DNA of 64,000 bases from Knoellia aerolata DSM 18566 (GCF_000768695.1 NZ_AVPL01000008.1:29634-93633); one strand, 5' to 3'. Counted from the first letter of the stretch, positions 20,715-29,115 are shown. The notes: generated from the letters alone by a model not told the origin. Made by a program: numbers and translations.

Positions 20715-22583
20715 GTGTCTCCCCGTGCCCGCACCGCGCTGCAGCCGCACGCCACGCCGCCGGAGGCGATCCGCAACTTCTGCATCATCGCCCACATCGA
20801 CCACGGCAAGTCGACCCTTGCCGACCGCATGCTCGGCATCACCGGGGTCGTCGACGACCGCCGGGCGCGTGCTCAGTACCTCGACCGCATGGACATCGAG
20901 CGCGAGCGCGGCATCACGATCAAGAGCCAGGCGGTCCGGATGCCGTGGGAGAGCGTCGGCGCCGACGGCACGAGCGGCGACTACATCCTCAACATGATCG
21001 ACACCCCCGGCCACGTCGACTTCACCTACGAGGTGTCGCGCTCGCTCGCCGCGTCCGAGGGTGCGGTGCTCCTCGTCGACGCGGCCCAGGGGATCGAGGC
21101 GCAGACGCTCGCCAACCTCTACCTGGCGATGGAGAACGACCTCACGATCATCCCGGTGCTCAACAAGATCGACCTGCCGGCGGCCCAGCCGGAGAAGTAC
21201 GCCGAGGAGCTCGCCAAGCTCATCGGCTGCGAGCCCGAGGACTGCCTCAGGGTCTCGGGCAAGACCGGCGTCGGCGTCGAGCCGCTGCTCGACGAGATCG
21301 TCCGGCAGATCCCGCACCCCGTCGGCGACCCGGACGCCCCGGCGCGCGCCATGATCTTCGACTCCGTCTACGACACCTACCGCGGCGTCGTCACCTACGT
21401 GCGCGTGGTCGACGGCAACCTCAACCCGCGCGAGAAGATCATCATGATGTCGACCCGGGCGACGCACGAGCTGCTCGAGATCGGGGTCATCAGCCCGGAG
21501 CCGGTGCCCGGCAAGGGCCTCGGGGTCGGAGAGGTCGGCTACCTCATCACCGGCGTCAAGGACGTCCGGCAGTCGCGTGTCGGTGACACCGTCACCAACG
21601 AGCGCAAGCCGGCGGCCACGGACCTCGGTGGCTACCGCGACCCCAAGCCCATGGTCTTCTCCGGGCTCTTCCCGATCGACGGCTCCGACTACCCGATCCT
21701 GCGCGACGCCCTCGACAAGCTCAAGCTCAACGACGCGGCGCTCGTCTACGAGCCCGAGACGTCGGTCGCCCTGGGGTTCGGGTTCCGCTGCGGCTTCCTC
21801 GGCCTGCTCCACCTCGAGATCGTCCGGGAGCGGCTCGAGCGCGAGTTCGACCTCGACCTCATCTCGACCCAGCCCAACGTCGTCTACGACGTGACCATGG
21901 ACGACGGCTCGGTCATCGTCGTGACCAACCCGAGCGAGTTCCCCTACGGCAAGGTCGCCGAGGTGCGCGAGCCGGTCGTCAAGTCGACGATCCTCGCGCC
22001 GAGCGAGTTCATCGGCGCGATCATGGAGCTCTGCCAGGGCAAGCGCGGCCAGCTCCTCGGCATGGACTACCTGTCCGAGGACCGGGTCGAGCTGCGCTAC
22101 ACGTTGCCCCTGGCCGAGGTCGTCTTCGACTTCTTCGACCAGCTCAAGTCGCGCACCCGCGGCTACGCCTCGCTCGACTACCAGGAGGCCGGGGACCAGG
22201 TCGCCGACCTCGTCAAGGTCGACATCCTCCTGCAGGGCGAGAACGTCGACGCGTTCAGCTCGGTCGTCCACAAGGACAAGGCGTACGCCTACGGCAACAT
22301 GATGGCCGGCAAGCTCAAGGAGCTCATCCCGCGCCAGCAGTTCGAGGTGCCGATCCAGGCCGCCATCGGCGCCCGGGTCATCGCCCGCGAGAACATCCGG
22401 GCGATCCGCAAGGACGTCCTCGCCAAGTGCTACGGCGGGGACATCAGCCGCAAGCGCAAGCTGCTCGAGAAGCAGAAGGCGGGCAAGAAGCGGATGAAGA
22501 ACATCGGCACCGTCGAGGTCCCGCCGGAGGCCTTCATCGCCGCCCTGTCGTCGGACGACAACGGCGAGACGAAGAAGAAGTAG
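20715..22583 (+). CDS. lepA: Elongation factor 4 (LepA)
   Basis: A 622-residue translational GTPase that acts on stalled or misassembled ribosomes. The P-loop AHIDHGKST is at 26-34, the switch II motif DTPGHVDF and the NKIDLP motif follow, and the C-terminal LepA-specific domain ends with [18 protein letters not shown] and [10 protein letters not shown]. The start is GTG at 20715; the preceding sequence has only weak ribosome-binding similarity. The C-terminal Lys-rich end is typical. A perfect palindrome 50 nt downstream may end transcription. Confidence 0.97.
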   Translation: MSPRARTALQPHATPPEAIRNFCIIAHIDHGKSTLADRMLGITGVVDDRRARAQYLDRMDIERERGITIKSQAVRMPWESVGADGTSGDYILNMIDTPGHVDFTYEVSRSLAASEGAVLLVDAAQGIEAQTLANLYLAMENDLTIIPVLNKIDLPAAQPEKYAEELAKLIGCEPEDCLRVSGKTGVGVEPLLDEIVRQIPHPVGDPDAPARAMIFDSVYDTYRGVVTYVRVVDGNLNPREKIIMMSTRATHELLEIGVISPEPVPGKGLGVGEVGYLITGVKDVRQSRVGDTVTNERKPAATDLGGYRDPKPMVFSGLFPIDGSDYPILRDALDKLKLNDAALVYEPETSVALGFGFRCGFLGLLHLEIVRERLEREFDLDLISTQPNVVYDVTMDDGSVIVVTNPSEFPYGKVAEVREPVVKSTILAPSEFIGAIMELCQGKRGQLLGMDYLSEDRVELRYTLPLAEVVFDFFDQLKSRTRGYASLDYQEAGDQVADLVKVDILLQGENVDAFSSVVHKDKAYAYGNMMAGKLKELIPRQQFEVPIQAAIGARVIARENIRAIRKDVLAKCYGGDISRKRKLLEKQKAGKKRMKNIGTVEVPPEAFIAALSSDDNGETKKK

Positions 22584-22632
22584 GTCGGGGCGCCGTCGTT
22601 CAGGGGTGCCGTGCGCCCGGACATCGACATCG

Positions 22633-22652
22633 GTCCCGGTTGCAACCGGGAC
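22633..22652. terminator. Palindrome after lepA, probable terminator
   Basis: A perfect 20-nt palindrome (arms GTCCCGGTTG and its complement) lies in the 151-nt gap after lepA. The stem leaves almost no loop unless the central pairs open. It may stop lepA transcripts or bind a protein. Confidence 0.5.
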
Positions 22653-22706
22653 GGACGACGATTTCCGCGTCCTGCTCGGGTGAGCGTGGCCACGGGCGGT
22701 GAGCGG

Positions 22707-22741
22707 CCGGCATACCGAGCAGTAACATCGGCGTATGCCGG
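22707..22741 (+). promoter_or_regulatory. Promoter framed by two inverted octamers
   Basis: CCGGCATAC (22707-22715) and GTATGCCGG (22733-22741) are perfect inverted copies 17 nt apart. A -10-like TAACAT (22723-22728) lies between them, 6 nt before the ATG at 22735, so the transcript would be leaderless. The right octamer contains the start codon. Confidence 0.55.
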
Positions 22742-23199
22742 ACACCTACAGCCTGTACCGCACGCTCACCTCCCTGCCCCTGGGGAAGCCGGCGTTCTCG
22801 TTCCTCTTCGCCCAGAAGGCGCCGTACTTCTGGACCGTGCGGCCCCGGGTACGGGAGGTGCGCCCGCACCACGCCGAGCTGTCGATCCGCAAGCGTCGCG
22901 CCGTCCAGAATCACATCGGCACCGTCCACGCCATCGCCGTGTGCAACGGCCTCGAGGCGGCGATGGGGCTGCTCGCCGAGGCGACGACGCCCCCCGGGCG
23001 CCGGTGGATCCCCAAGGGCATGGAGGTCGCCTACACCGCGAAGTCGACCACCGACCTGCTCTGCACCGCAGACACCGACCCGGCCGACTGGGAGCAACCC
23101 GGCGACGTGCCGGTGCGGGTCCGGGCCATCCGGGAGGACGGGACCACCGTGGTCGAGGGCGTCATCACGATCTACGTGAGTGATAGGAAGAAGTCATGA
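22735..23199 (+). CDS. DUF4442 hotdog-fold domain protein
   Basis: A 154-residue protein with the hotdog-fold layout of DUF4442: an N-terminal helix and LGKPAFSFLFAQKAPYF, the central helix NHIGTVHAIAVCNGLEAAMGLLAE, and a strand with KGMEVAYTAKSTTDL. Relatives include PaaI-type thioesterases, so acyl-CoA or acyl-carrier hydrolysis is possible, but the substrate is unknown. The ATG lies within an octamer (GTATGCCG). It overlaps the next gene by 4 nt. Confidence 0.75.
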   Translation: MPDTYSLYRTLTSLPLGKPAFSFLFAQKAPYFWTVRPRVREVRPHHAELSIRKRRAVQNHIGTVHAIAVCNGLEAAMGLLAEATTPPGRRWIPKGMEVAYTAKSTTDLLCTADTDPADWEQPGDVPVRVRAIREDGTTVVEGVITIYVSDRKKS

Positions 23200-23636
23200 C
23201 GATCACCGGCACGTACGTCCCGAGCCCCAGCACCTGGGTGCGCAAGCAGGTCGAGACCATCGAGGAGAGCGGGACCACCGAGTCCGTCGACATCCTCGGG
23301 CGGCCCGTCGTGCTGCTCACGATGAACGGCGTGACCGGCACCGTGCGCAAGGTCCCGCTCATGCGGGTGGAGCACGAGGGGGTGTATGCCGCCGTGGCGA
23401 GCAAGGGCGGCGCGCCCGAGCACCCGAAGTGGTACGCGAACCTGCGCAAGCACCCGGTCATCGAGCTCCAGGACGGGACGCGCACGTGGGTGGCGAGGGC
23501 GCGCGAGCTGGAGGGTGACGAGCGCGAGGAGTGGTGGCCGCGGTGCGTCGAGGCGTTCCCGAACTACGCCGAGTACCAGCGCAACACCGACCGGCTCATC
23601 CCGGTCTTCGTGCTCGAGCCGGTCGACGCGGGCTAG
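23196..23636 (+). CDS. Nitroreductase family deazaflavin-dependent oxidoreductase
   Basis: A 146-residue split-barrel protein of the Ddn/F420-dependent reductase family. The motifs TGTVRKVPLMRVEHEGVYAAVASKGG (described here by its end KVPLMRVEHEG and VASKGG) and HPKWYANLRKHPVIELQDG are the family signature that contacts F420. Members reduce nitroaromatics, quinones or enones with F420H2. It overlaps the DUF4442 gene (ATGA) and both are likely one operon. The product ends in VDAG. Confidence 0.82.
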   Translation: MTITGTYVPSPSTWVRKQVETIEESGTTESVDILGRPVVLLTMNGVTGTVRKVPLMRVEHEGVYAAVASKGGAPEHPKWYANLRKHPVIELQDGTRTWVARARELEGDEREEWWPRCVEAFPNYAEYQRNTDRLIPVFVLEPVDAG

Positions 23637-23678
23637 GGGGCTGAGCCCTGGTCGGGCCGGGGTCCTGCTCGGCGAGGC

Positions 23679-24239
23679 TCAACCCGGGGACACCGTCGAC
23701 TCGTCGACGTCGCCGAGGTCCAGGGGCTCGTCGGGGCGAGCTCCTGCGGTCGGCACGTGGTCCCAGATCCGCAGGAGGTCGCGCGGCCAGATGTCCTCCG
23801 CGGCGTGTGCGACCTCGGAGCGACTCCACCAGCGGTGTGCCGTCATCGTCGCCAGCTCGACCTCGGTGTGCCCGGCCGTCGACACGTCGAAGGCCTCGCA
23901 GCGGACGAACCAGAAGAGCTCGTCCTGGGTCGTCACGACGTCGCTGTAGCCGTGCACGACGACTCGCTCCGCGAGGGGCCCGACCAGGTCGTCCGCACCG
24001 ATCGCGAGCCCGGTCTCCTCGGCGATCTCCCGGATCGCGGCGCCCGCGTCGCTCTCGCCGGGGTCGACGCCACCGCCGGGGGTGATCCAGAAGACCGGCA
24101 CCGGCTCGAGGCCGGGGTCGCTGTCCCGGAACAGGAGGAGCCGGTCGTCGCCGTCGACGAGGAGGACGCGCATGGCGCGGCGCCGGTTGCGGGGCCGGTC
24201 GTCCGGCACGGGGGCGGGGAGCGCCGCTCCGGCAGTCAT
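23679..24239 (-). CDS. NUDIX hydrolase
   Basis: A 186-residue protein. The Nudix box is complete: GGGVDPGESDAGAAIREIAE followed by ETGL, with the catalytic Glu residues in place. The N terminus (RRRAMRVLLVDGDDRLLLF) is the usual first strand. It hydrolyses nucleoside-diphosphate derivatives; the exact substrate is unknown. The ATG at 24237-24239 overlaps the stop of the upstream phosphatase gene (ATGA), so the pair is coupled. Confidence 0.85.
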   Translation of the reverse strand: MTAGAALPAPVPDDRPRNRRRAMRVLLVDGDDRLLLFRDSDPGLEPVPVFWITPGGGVDPGESDAGAAIREIAEETGLAIGADDLVGPLAERVVVHGYSDVVTTQDELFWFVRCEAFDVSTAGHTEVELATMTAHRWWSRSEVAHAAEDIWPRDLLRIWDHVPTAGARPDEPLDLGDVDESTVSPG

Positions 24240-25036
24240 GAGGTCAGACGGTGCCGCAGCCGGTCGACGTCGGAGTCCTGCCACCCCTGCTCGCGCAGCC
24301 ACCCGGCGGCGCCGCCAAACTCGCTCTGCACCGTGTCGAGGATCGTCTTCATCGTCTCCGGCCTCGGGGCCTGGTCGGCGACGCTCTGCGCCTTGAGAGC
24401 GGCGCCGTAGAGCTTGCGCGGCATGAGGCGCGCGATGATCCGCTCGATCCGTTCGGCGGAGAGGGCGTAGTCCTCGATGATCGCGTCGTGCGGGACCCCC
24501 GCTGCGTCGAGGGCCAGGGCCACGACGGTGCCGGTGCGGTCCTTCCCAGCAGCGCAGTGGACCACCGTGGCGCCGTGGCTGCGGGACACGACGTCGAGGG
24601 CCGCGGAGATCGAGTCCGGCCGCGTGGCGAGGTAGCCGAGGTAGTGCTCAGACCAGAACGTCGCGTCGCGCACCGGCCGGTTCGAGGAGTCGGGCACCGC
24701 CAGCGCCTGCTCCGCGGTGATGCCGCGACCCTCGCCGAAGAGCGAGTGGTGGTGGTGGGTCAGCGACTCGACGTGCCAGAGCGGCCCGGGACCCTCGGTG
24801 CTCACCTCCGTGTCGCTGCGCAGGTCGACGATGTCGCTCACGCCGAGGACCTCGACGACCGTGCGGACGTCGGTCGGGCTGAGGTCCTGGAGGTTGTCGG
24901 AGCGGAGCAGTCGTCGCGGCTGGATGGTGGCGCCGTCGAAGGTCGGCAGGCCGCCCGCGTCGCGCATGTTGACGACCCCCTCCAGCTCCACCCAGCGGTC
25001 CGGCAGGGGCTCGTCAGGACTGCGGTGCGCGCTCAC
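24236..25036 (-). CDS. Tyrosine-protein phosphatase (DSP/SptP-like)
   Basis: A 266-residue phosphatase with the active-site loop HCAAGKDRTG (Cys and Arg of CX5R). The N terminus VELEGVVNMRDAGGLP is characteristic of the bacterial and mycobacterial PtpB type, as is the later ILDTVQSEFGG. PtpB-type enzymes act on phosphotyrosine and phosphoinositides. The start is GTG at 25034-25036. It lies 18 nt after the ornithine cyclodeaminase-like gene and is coupled to the NUDIX gene. Confidence 0.85.
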   Translation of the reverse strand: MSAHRSPDEPLPDRWVELEGVVNMRDAGGLPTFDGATIQPRRLLRSDNLQDLSPTDVRTVVEVLGVSDIVDLRSDTEVSTEGPGPLWHVESLTHHHHSLFGEGRGITAEQALAVPDSSNRPVRDATFWSEHYLGYLATRPDSISAALDVVSRSHGATVVHCAAGKDRTGTVVALALDAAGVPHDAIIEDYALSAERIERIIARLMPRKLYGAALKAQSVADQAPRPETMKTILDTVQSEFGGAAGWLREQGWQDSDVDRLRHRLTS

Positions 25037-25054
25037 CGGGCCATCGTAGGTCGC

Positions 25055-25990
25055 TCAGATGTCCACGACCTGGCCAGCGCCCGACGCCTCGGCGCGCTCG
25101 GCCACCGCGGCGGCGACGACGAGGTCGGTGATCCCGGTGCCGAGGTTCTGGACGACGAGGCGTCCCGGCGGCCGGGGCGCGTGCAGCAGGTGGCCGGTCC
25201 ACGTCGTCGGCGTCGGGTAGCCGTCGAGCTTGCCGCGCACCGCCCTCACGGCGGCGAACTGGTGCGGGTCGTCCGCGGCGAGGACCGCCGTGTCGGCGAG
25301 GTCGGCGCCCACCGAGCTCGCGTAGTCGATGGGCAGCAGGAGCGCGTCCTCGCGCGGCCACGTCACCGGGATCGCCATGTCGGTCAGCCCGATGGACAGG
25401 CCGGTGACGACCGCGGCCTTGTCGCGGACGGCGGCCTCGCGCGACGACGACCGGACGACGCGTATGCCGGGTGCCACCGTCGCGGCCTCGCGCACCAGGT
25501 CCTCGACGGCCCGCCCGCGACGTGCCCAGACGTGGACCTCGGTGTGGCCGAGCGCCTCGAGCACCCGCAGGTGGGAGCGGGCCTGGGTCCCGGCGCCGAG
25601 GAACGCGACGGGACCGTCCCCGGCCAGGGCTCGGATGCAGGCGCCGGTCACCGCCGCCGTGCGCACGGCCGTGAGCTCGCCCGCGGGGAGGAGGGCGCGT
25701 GGCTCCCCGGTCGTCCCGTCGTTGACCACCATGACGCCGTTGGCCGTCGGCAGTCCTCGCACCGGGTTGTCCGGGACGATGCTGATCCACTTGCAGCCCA
25801 ACAGGTTTCGCTCGGGGTAGGCCGCCGGCATCGCATTGGCGAACATGCCGGGGGAGGTGCGCACGGTGGGCTTCGGCGGGACGTCCGCCCGACCCTCGGC
25901 CAGGGCGCTGAGGGCGTCCGCGACGAGGTCGACCACCTCCACGAGGGGAGGGAGTGAGGCCCGGACGTCGGCGTCGGTGAGGATGCGCAC
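25055..25990 (-). CDS. Ornithine cyclodeaminase/mu-crystallin family protein
   Basis: A 311-residue NAD(P)-binding protein. The Rossmann motif GAGTQARSHL lies near residue 130 and the dimer domain begins ILTDADVRASLPPLVEVVDLV. Family members are ornithine cyclodeaminases, alanine dehydrogenases or ketimine reductases; motifs do not settle which. GTG at 25988-25990 begins the conserved N terminus; a longer open frame upstream crosses a set of hairpins and is rejected. The hairpin RNA at 26016-26108 is read towards this gene and may be its leader. Confidence 0.8.
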   Translation of the reverse strand: MRILTDADVRASLPPLVEVVDLVADALSALAEGRADVPPKPTVRTSPGMFANAMPAAYPERNLLGCKWISIVPDNPVRGLPTANGVMVVNDGTTGEPRALLPAGELTAVRTAAVTGACIRALAGDGPVAFLGAGTQARSHLRVLEALGHTEVHVWARRGRAVEDLVREAATVAPGIRVVRSSSREAAVRDKAAVVTGLSIGLTDMAIPVTWPREDALLLPIDYASSVGADLADTAVLAADDPHQFAAVRAVRGKLDGYPTPTTWTGHLLHAPRPPGRLVVQNLGTGITDLVVAAAVAERAEASGAGQVVDI

Positions 25991-26015
25991 GGGCGCCAAC
26001 CTATCGGGCACAGAG

Positions 26016-26108
26016 GTGAGGGCCTCGGAAAGTATGAGTTTCCGAGGCCCTCGCAGATCAGGAACCGAAGTTCTTGATCTGACGCTCTCACCGAGGTGAG
26101 TGCGTAGG
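26016..26108 (-). ncRNA. Candidate structured small RNA or leader with three stem-loops
   Basis: Read on the minus strand, three hairpins follow each other. The first is CTCAC/GTGAG around CTCG (26087-26100). The second has arms CAGATCA/TGATCTG and GAAC/GTTC closed by a TTCG tetraloop (26054-26081). The third has a 14-bp stem GAGGGCCTCGGAAA around 7 nt (26018-26052), which resembles a terminator. A promoter lies directly upstream. It is either a small RNA of ~90 nt or an attenuator-like leader of the ornithine cyclodeaminase-like gene, whose start is 28 nt beyond the third hairpin. I do not recognise the family. Confidence 0.55.
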
Positions 26109-26112
26109 CACA

Positions 26113-26142
26113 GTTCTAGTCGACAGCCGTGCTGTCCCGCAA
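26113..26142 (-). promoter_or_regulatory. Promoter of the structured RNA
   Basis: On the minus strand TTGCGG (26142-26137) and TAGAAC (26118-26113) are 18 nt apart. The predicted start is near 26107, just before the first hairpin. A seven-codon mini-ORF starting GTG at 26111 and ending in TGA would cover the first hairpin if translated. Confidence 0.5.
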
Positions 26143-26286
26143 GGTTTTCGGCCGAAGTCGTCCGGGCATTTTCGGGGGCGCGGCGTGTCGCGCTGGACAC
26201 GCCGCTGCGGGTCCCTCGCGGCGGGCGGACCGCCCCCCACTGGGCGGGGAGGGAAGGCGGCCGGCCGGGGTGCGAGGATTCTCGGC

Positions 26287-27513
26287 ATGCCCCGACTTCC
26301 CGACGGAGACCCCGCGCCGCCGTCGGGGGAGCTGCCGCCGCAGGCCCTCGCGGGCCTGGGGGAGCGGCCGTTCGGCATCTACCTGCACGTCCCGTTCTGC
26401 CGGGTGCGCTGCGGCTACTGCGACTTCAACACCTACACGCTCACCGAGCTGGGGCCGGGCGCCGGCACGTCGAGCTTCGTCGACACGGCGCTGGCCGAGC
26501 TCGATCTCGCCCGGGACGTGCTCGGCGGGTCGGCGCCGCCCGTCGACACCGTCTTCGTCGGCGGCGGGACGCCGACCATGCTCCCGGCGAGCGACCTCGT
26601 CCGGGCCGTGGACGGCATACGGGAGCGGTTCGGCCTCGCCGACGACGTCGAGGTGACCACGGAGGCCAACCCGGACTCGGTCACCCCGCAGTCGCTGCGC
26701 GAGCTCGCCGACGGCGGGTTCACGCGGGTCTCGCTCGGCATGCAGTCGGCCGTCCCGCACGTGCTCGCCACGCTCGACCGCACGCACGACCCGGAGGGCG
26801 TCGGCCGGGCGGTGCGCGGCGCGCGCGACGCGGGCCTCGTGACGAGCGTCGACCTCATCTACGGCACGCCCGGCGAGAGCATCGAGGACTGGTGCCGCAG
26901 CCTCGCACAGGCCATCGCCCTCGAGCCCGACCACGTCTCCGCCTACGCTCTCGTCGTCGAGGAGGGCACCAAGCTCGCGGCCCAGGTCCGGCGCGGCGAG
27001 GTGCCCCGGCCCGACGACGACGACGAGGCGGCGAAGTACGAGATCGCCGAGGAGACGCTCGCCGCAGCGGGATTCGCCTGGTACGAGGTGAGCAACTGGA
27101 CGCGCACCCCCGCAGGTCGGTGCCGCCACAACGACGGCTACTGGACCGGTGGCGACTGGTGGGGCGTCGGCCCGGGGGCGCACAGCCACGTCGGCGGGGT
27201 GCGCTGGTGGAACGTCAAGCACCCCAGGGCGTATGCCGGCCGGCTGGCCGAGCGCCTCTCTCCCGCCGCGGGGCGCGAGACGCTGACCGACGAGCAGCTG
27301 CGCGACGAGCTGGTGCTGCTCACCGTGCGGGTGCGGGACGGCCTGGCCGTGGACGCCCTCGACGAGGAGGGCAGGCGAGCGGTCGCGGGGCTGGTCGCCG
27401 ACGGGCTCGTCGACGGCGTCGCAGCCGTGCGTGACCGCCGGGTCGTCCTCACGCTGCGCGGGCGCCTGCTCGCCGACACCGTCGTGCGCCGCCTCCTCGG
27501 CGTCGGCTCCTGA
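26287..27513 (+). CDS. hemW: Radical SAM protein HemW (heme chaperone; HemN-like)
   Basis: A 408-residue radical SAM protein. The cluster motif CRVRCGYC gives Cys38, Cys42 and Cys45, followed by the DFNTYT stretch that separates HemW from true HemN. GGGTPT and the later TTEANPDS and SLGMQS segments are the SAM-binding parts. HemW inserts heme into respiratory enzymes. ATG at 26287 has GAGGA about 10 nt upstream. It stands in the usual lepA-hemW-hrcA order, here interrupted by an IS3 element and an SDR gene. Confidence 0.92.
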   Translation: MPRLPDGDPAPPSGELPPQALAGLGERPFGIYLHVPFCRVRCGYCDFNTYTLTELGPGAGTSSFVDTALAELDLARDVLGGSAPPVDTVFVGGGTPTMLPASDLVRAVDGIRERFGLADDVEVTTEANPDSVTPQSLRELADGGFTRVSLGMQSAVPHVLATLDRTHDPEGVGRAVRGARDAGLVTSVDLIYGTPGESIEDWCRSLAQAIALEPDHVSAYALVVEEGTKLAAQVRRGEVPRPDDDDEAAKYEIAEETLAAAGFAWYEVSNWTRTPAGRCRHNDGYWTGGDWWGVGPGAHSHVGGVRWWNVKHPRAYAGRLAERLSPAAGRETLTDEQLRDELVLLTVRVRDGLAVDALDEEGRRAVAGLVADGLVDGVAAVRDRRVVLTLRGRLLADTVVRRLLGVGS

Positions 27514-27577
27514 CCCGATCCCCGGCTCCCGGCTCGCGAGCCGGGTTGGTTCTCCCGAGCCGCCTCGACGGAAGTTG

Positions 27578-28594
27578 TCAACCTGTCTTGGACAGATTGA
27601 TGCCGGTCGGAGCTGGGAGCTGGGGCGCTTGGGGTGCCTTCGCGTAGCGACTCGGGTATGCCGTGTGCAGCCGGTCCAGGTGTGCCTGCCGGGTGTCGCG
27701 CACGTGGTGTGCCACGCCGGTGAAGACGTCGTGGGGTGTGTGTCGGTGCAGGCCGAGGTGGCGGTGCTCGCGGCTGTAGCGGTCCAGGAAGTCGCTCATC
27801 CACTCACGCGCGTGCTCGATCGAGTCGAAGTGCTCAGGCATCGCCGGGTCGTACTTGATCGTTTTGAACAGCGCCTCGGAAAAGGGGTTGTCATTGCTGA
27901 CGTGGGGCCGGGAGTAGGACGCGGCGACGACCCCGGCCAGGAGGTCACGCAGCTCGTGGGAGCGCATCTGTGCCCCGTTGTCCGAGTGCAGCACCTGAGG
28001 CAGTCCGCGACGGGCGAAGGCGTCCGTGAACATCTCGATCGCATGCCCACGCGAGGCGCGGTTCTCGATCCGCCACCCGACCGGGTAGCGCGAGTACACG
28101 TCCATCGCGAGGAACAGGTGGTAGCGGACCCGACCCGGGCCGCGCAGCTCGCTGATGTCCCAGGACCACAGCTGGTTCACCTCGCCCGCAGCCGCGACGG
28201 GTTTCGGGCGGCTGGGGCCGCTGCCGCGGGCACGACACGGACGTCGATCGCCGACCAGGTCACGGGCGCGAGCGATCCGATAGAAGGTGCTCTGCGAGCA
28301 CGAGAGACGGCCAGCGTCGAAGCCGGCCCAATACGCCTGACACACCGACCTGTCGACCAGATCAGGGTCGGACAGGACCTGGACGACTGCGTCGACCTCG
28401 TCCGGGGACAGCGCGTGCGGCTGCCGAACATCCCGCCGTGACCACGAGCGATGCGTGAGGGCCTCGCGGGAACGACGGTGATAGAACGTCGAACGGGGCA
28501 CCCCCAAGATCTGGCAGGCGCGTACGACCGACCACTGCGGCCCCACGAGCACGGTGACGGCCTCGATCAACAGGTCTTGTACCTGGCGAGCCAC
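27578..28594 (-). CDS. IS3-family transposase OrfB
   Basis: A 338-residue transposase catalytic subunit. The N-terminal HTH-like region contains GVPRSTFYHRR; the integrase core has Asp146 (WSWDIS), Asp205 (HSDNGAQ) and Glu240 (NPFSEALFK), with the last two 35 residues apart as in IS3 enzymes. It opens at GTG 28594 inside the end of orfA, in the -1 frame, so it could be made by frameshifting or by reinitiation. The stop lies within the left terminal repeat. Confidence 0.9.
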   Translation of the reverse strand: MARQVQDLLIEAVTVLVGPQWSVVRACQILGVPRSTFYHRRSREALTHRSWSRRDVRQPHALSPDEVDAVVQVLSDPDLVDRSVCQAYWAGFDAGRLSCSQSTFYRIARARDLVGDRRPCRARGSGPSRPKPVAAAGEVNQLWSWDISELRGPGRVRYHLFLAMDVYSRYPVGWRIENRASRGHAIEMFTDAFARRGLPQVLHSDNGAQMRSHELRDLLAGVVAASYSRPHVSNDNPFSEALFKTIKYDPAMPEHFDSIEHAREWMSDFLDRYSREHRHLGLHRHTPHDVFTGVAHHVRDTRQAHLDRLHTAYPSRYAKAPQAPQLPAPTGINLSKTG

Positions 28595-28995
28595 TGCTGA
28601 TACTGATCCACACTCATCAGCGACACCGGGACCTCGTCCTGATCGTGCGAGCTCTTCAAGGTCCCTTCCAAGAGCTCGTGTGCTTTTCCCATGATCTCCA
28701 ACGCACCCTCAGCCGCGGCGACCTTGGCGCGCAACCGTTCGTTCTCCTGCTCCAACGCCACCAGCCGAGCGCGTTCCTGACTCCGCATCTCCAGCCGTCC
28801 CGCGGGCGCACCCGGACCGAGCCGGCCCTCCGCCGCCGCAGTCACCCACTTGCGGGCTACCGACTGCTCAAGGTTCCACCGCCGCAGCAGCGCGGCCTTC
28901 TCCCCACGCTCGACACACGACTCAAACTCGCGCACGAACTGCTGTTTCTCGGCAATCGTGAAAGTCCTCGCGCCACGCGCCTTCCGACCCGGCAT
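28567..28995 (-). CDS. IS3-family transposase OrfA
   Basis: A 142-residue DNA-binding subunit beginning MPGRKARGARTFTIAEKQQF. A helix-turn-helix (about residues 15-60, with LLRRWNLEQSVARKWV) is followed by a leucine-zipper-like coil (LVALEQENERLRAKVAAAEG, ~78-98). The ATG lies within an octamer, 28990-28997. The overlap with orfB is 28 nt and lacks an obvious A-rich slippery site. Confidence 0.88.
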   Translation of the reverse strand: MPGRKARGARTFTIAEKQQFVREFESCVERGEKAALLRRWNLEQSVARKWVTAAAEGRLGPGAPAGRLEMRSQERARLVALEQENERLRAKVAAAEGALEIMGKAHELLEGTLKSSHDQDEVPVSLMSVDQYQQWLARYKTC

Positions 28996-29115
28996 ACCAA
29001 ACCCTTCCGTCACACCCGAACTGTCCAACGTCATCCTGACAATGAACGTCGATGCGGCTCGGGAGCGGAGAACCGGCTCGCGAGCCAGGTCTGCGTCGGC
29101 CCTAGGGTGGCGCGC

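Larger units (their letters stand above)
27576..29041 (-). mobile_element. IS3-family insertion sequence, apparently complete (~1.47 kb)
   Basis: The element has imperfect terminal inverted repeats starting TGTCA and containing TTGGACAG about 13 nt in, at 27576 and, inverted, at 29041. It encodes orfA and orfB in the classical -1 relation, with an intact DD(35)E triad, so it may be active. I see no clean 3-4 nt target duplication (AGT on the left, ATG on the right). It sits in the loop of the long palindrome described separately. Two octamers (27656, 28990) lie inside it. Confidence 0.85.
27531..29086. repeat. Long imperfect palindrome split by an IS3-family element
   Basis: The left arm (27531-27570) and right arm (29047-29086) are inverted copies. 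GGCTCGCGAGCCGG pairs perfectly at the outer end, and near the IS the block CCGAGCCGC-N-TCGACG pairs in 15 of 16 positions, with small gaps between. With the IS removed the arms would form one ~40-bp hairpin with a loop of about 10 nt, placed between hemW and the SDR gene. The outer block GGCTCGCGAGCC is itself a 12-bp palindrome. Confidence 0.7.

Noticed and set aside
22600..22734. tRNA gene in the lepA-DUF4442 gap
   Set aside because: The perfect palindrome resembles a T-arm, but no acceptor, D or anticodon stems can be built around it.
20106..22745. An 879-residue minus-strand frame through lepA
   Set aside because: Only the last 142 residues are PemK-like. The remainder is antisense to lepA with the Val/Asp/Glu/Arg composition typical of shadow frames.
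27572..29045. Target-site duplication of the IS3 element
   Set aside because: The bases flanking the inferred ends do not match as a 3- or 4-nt direct repeat. Either the ends are off by a few bases or the duplication has decayed.
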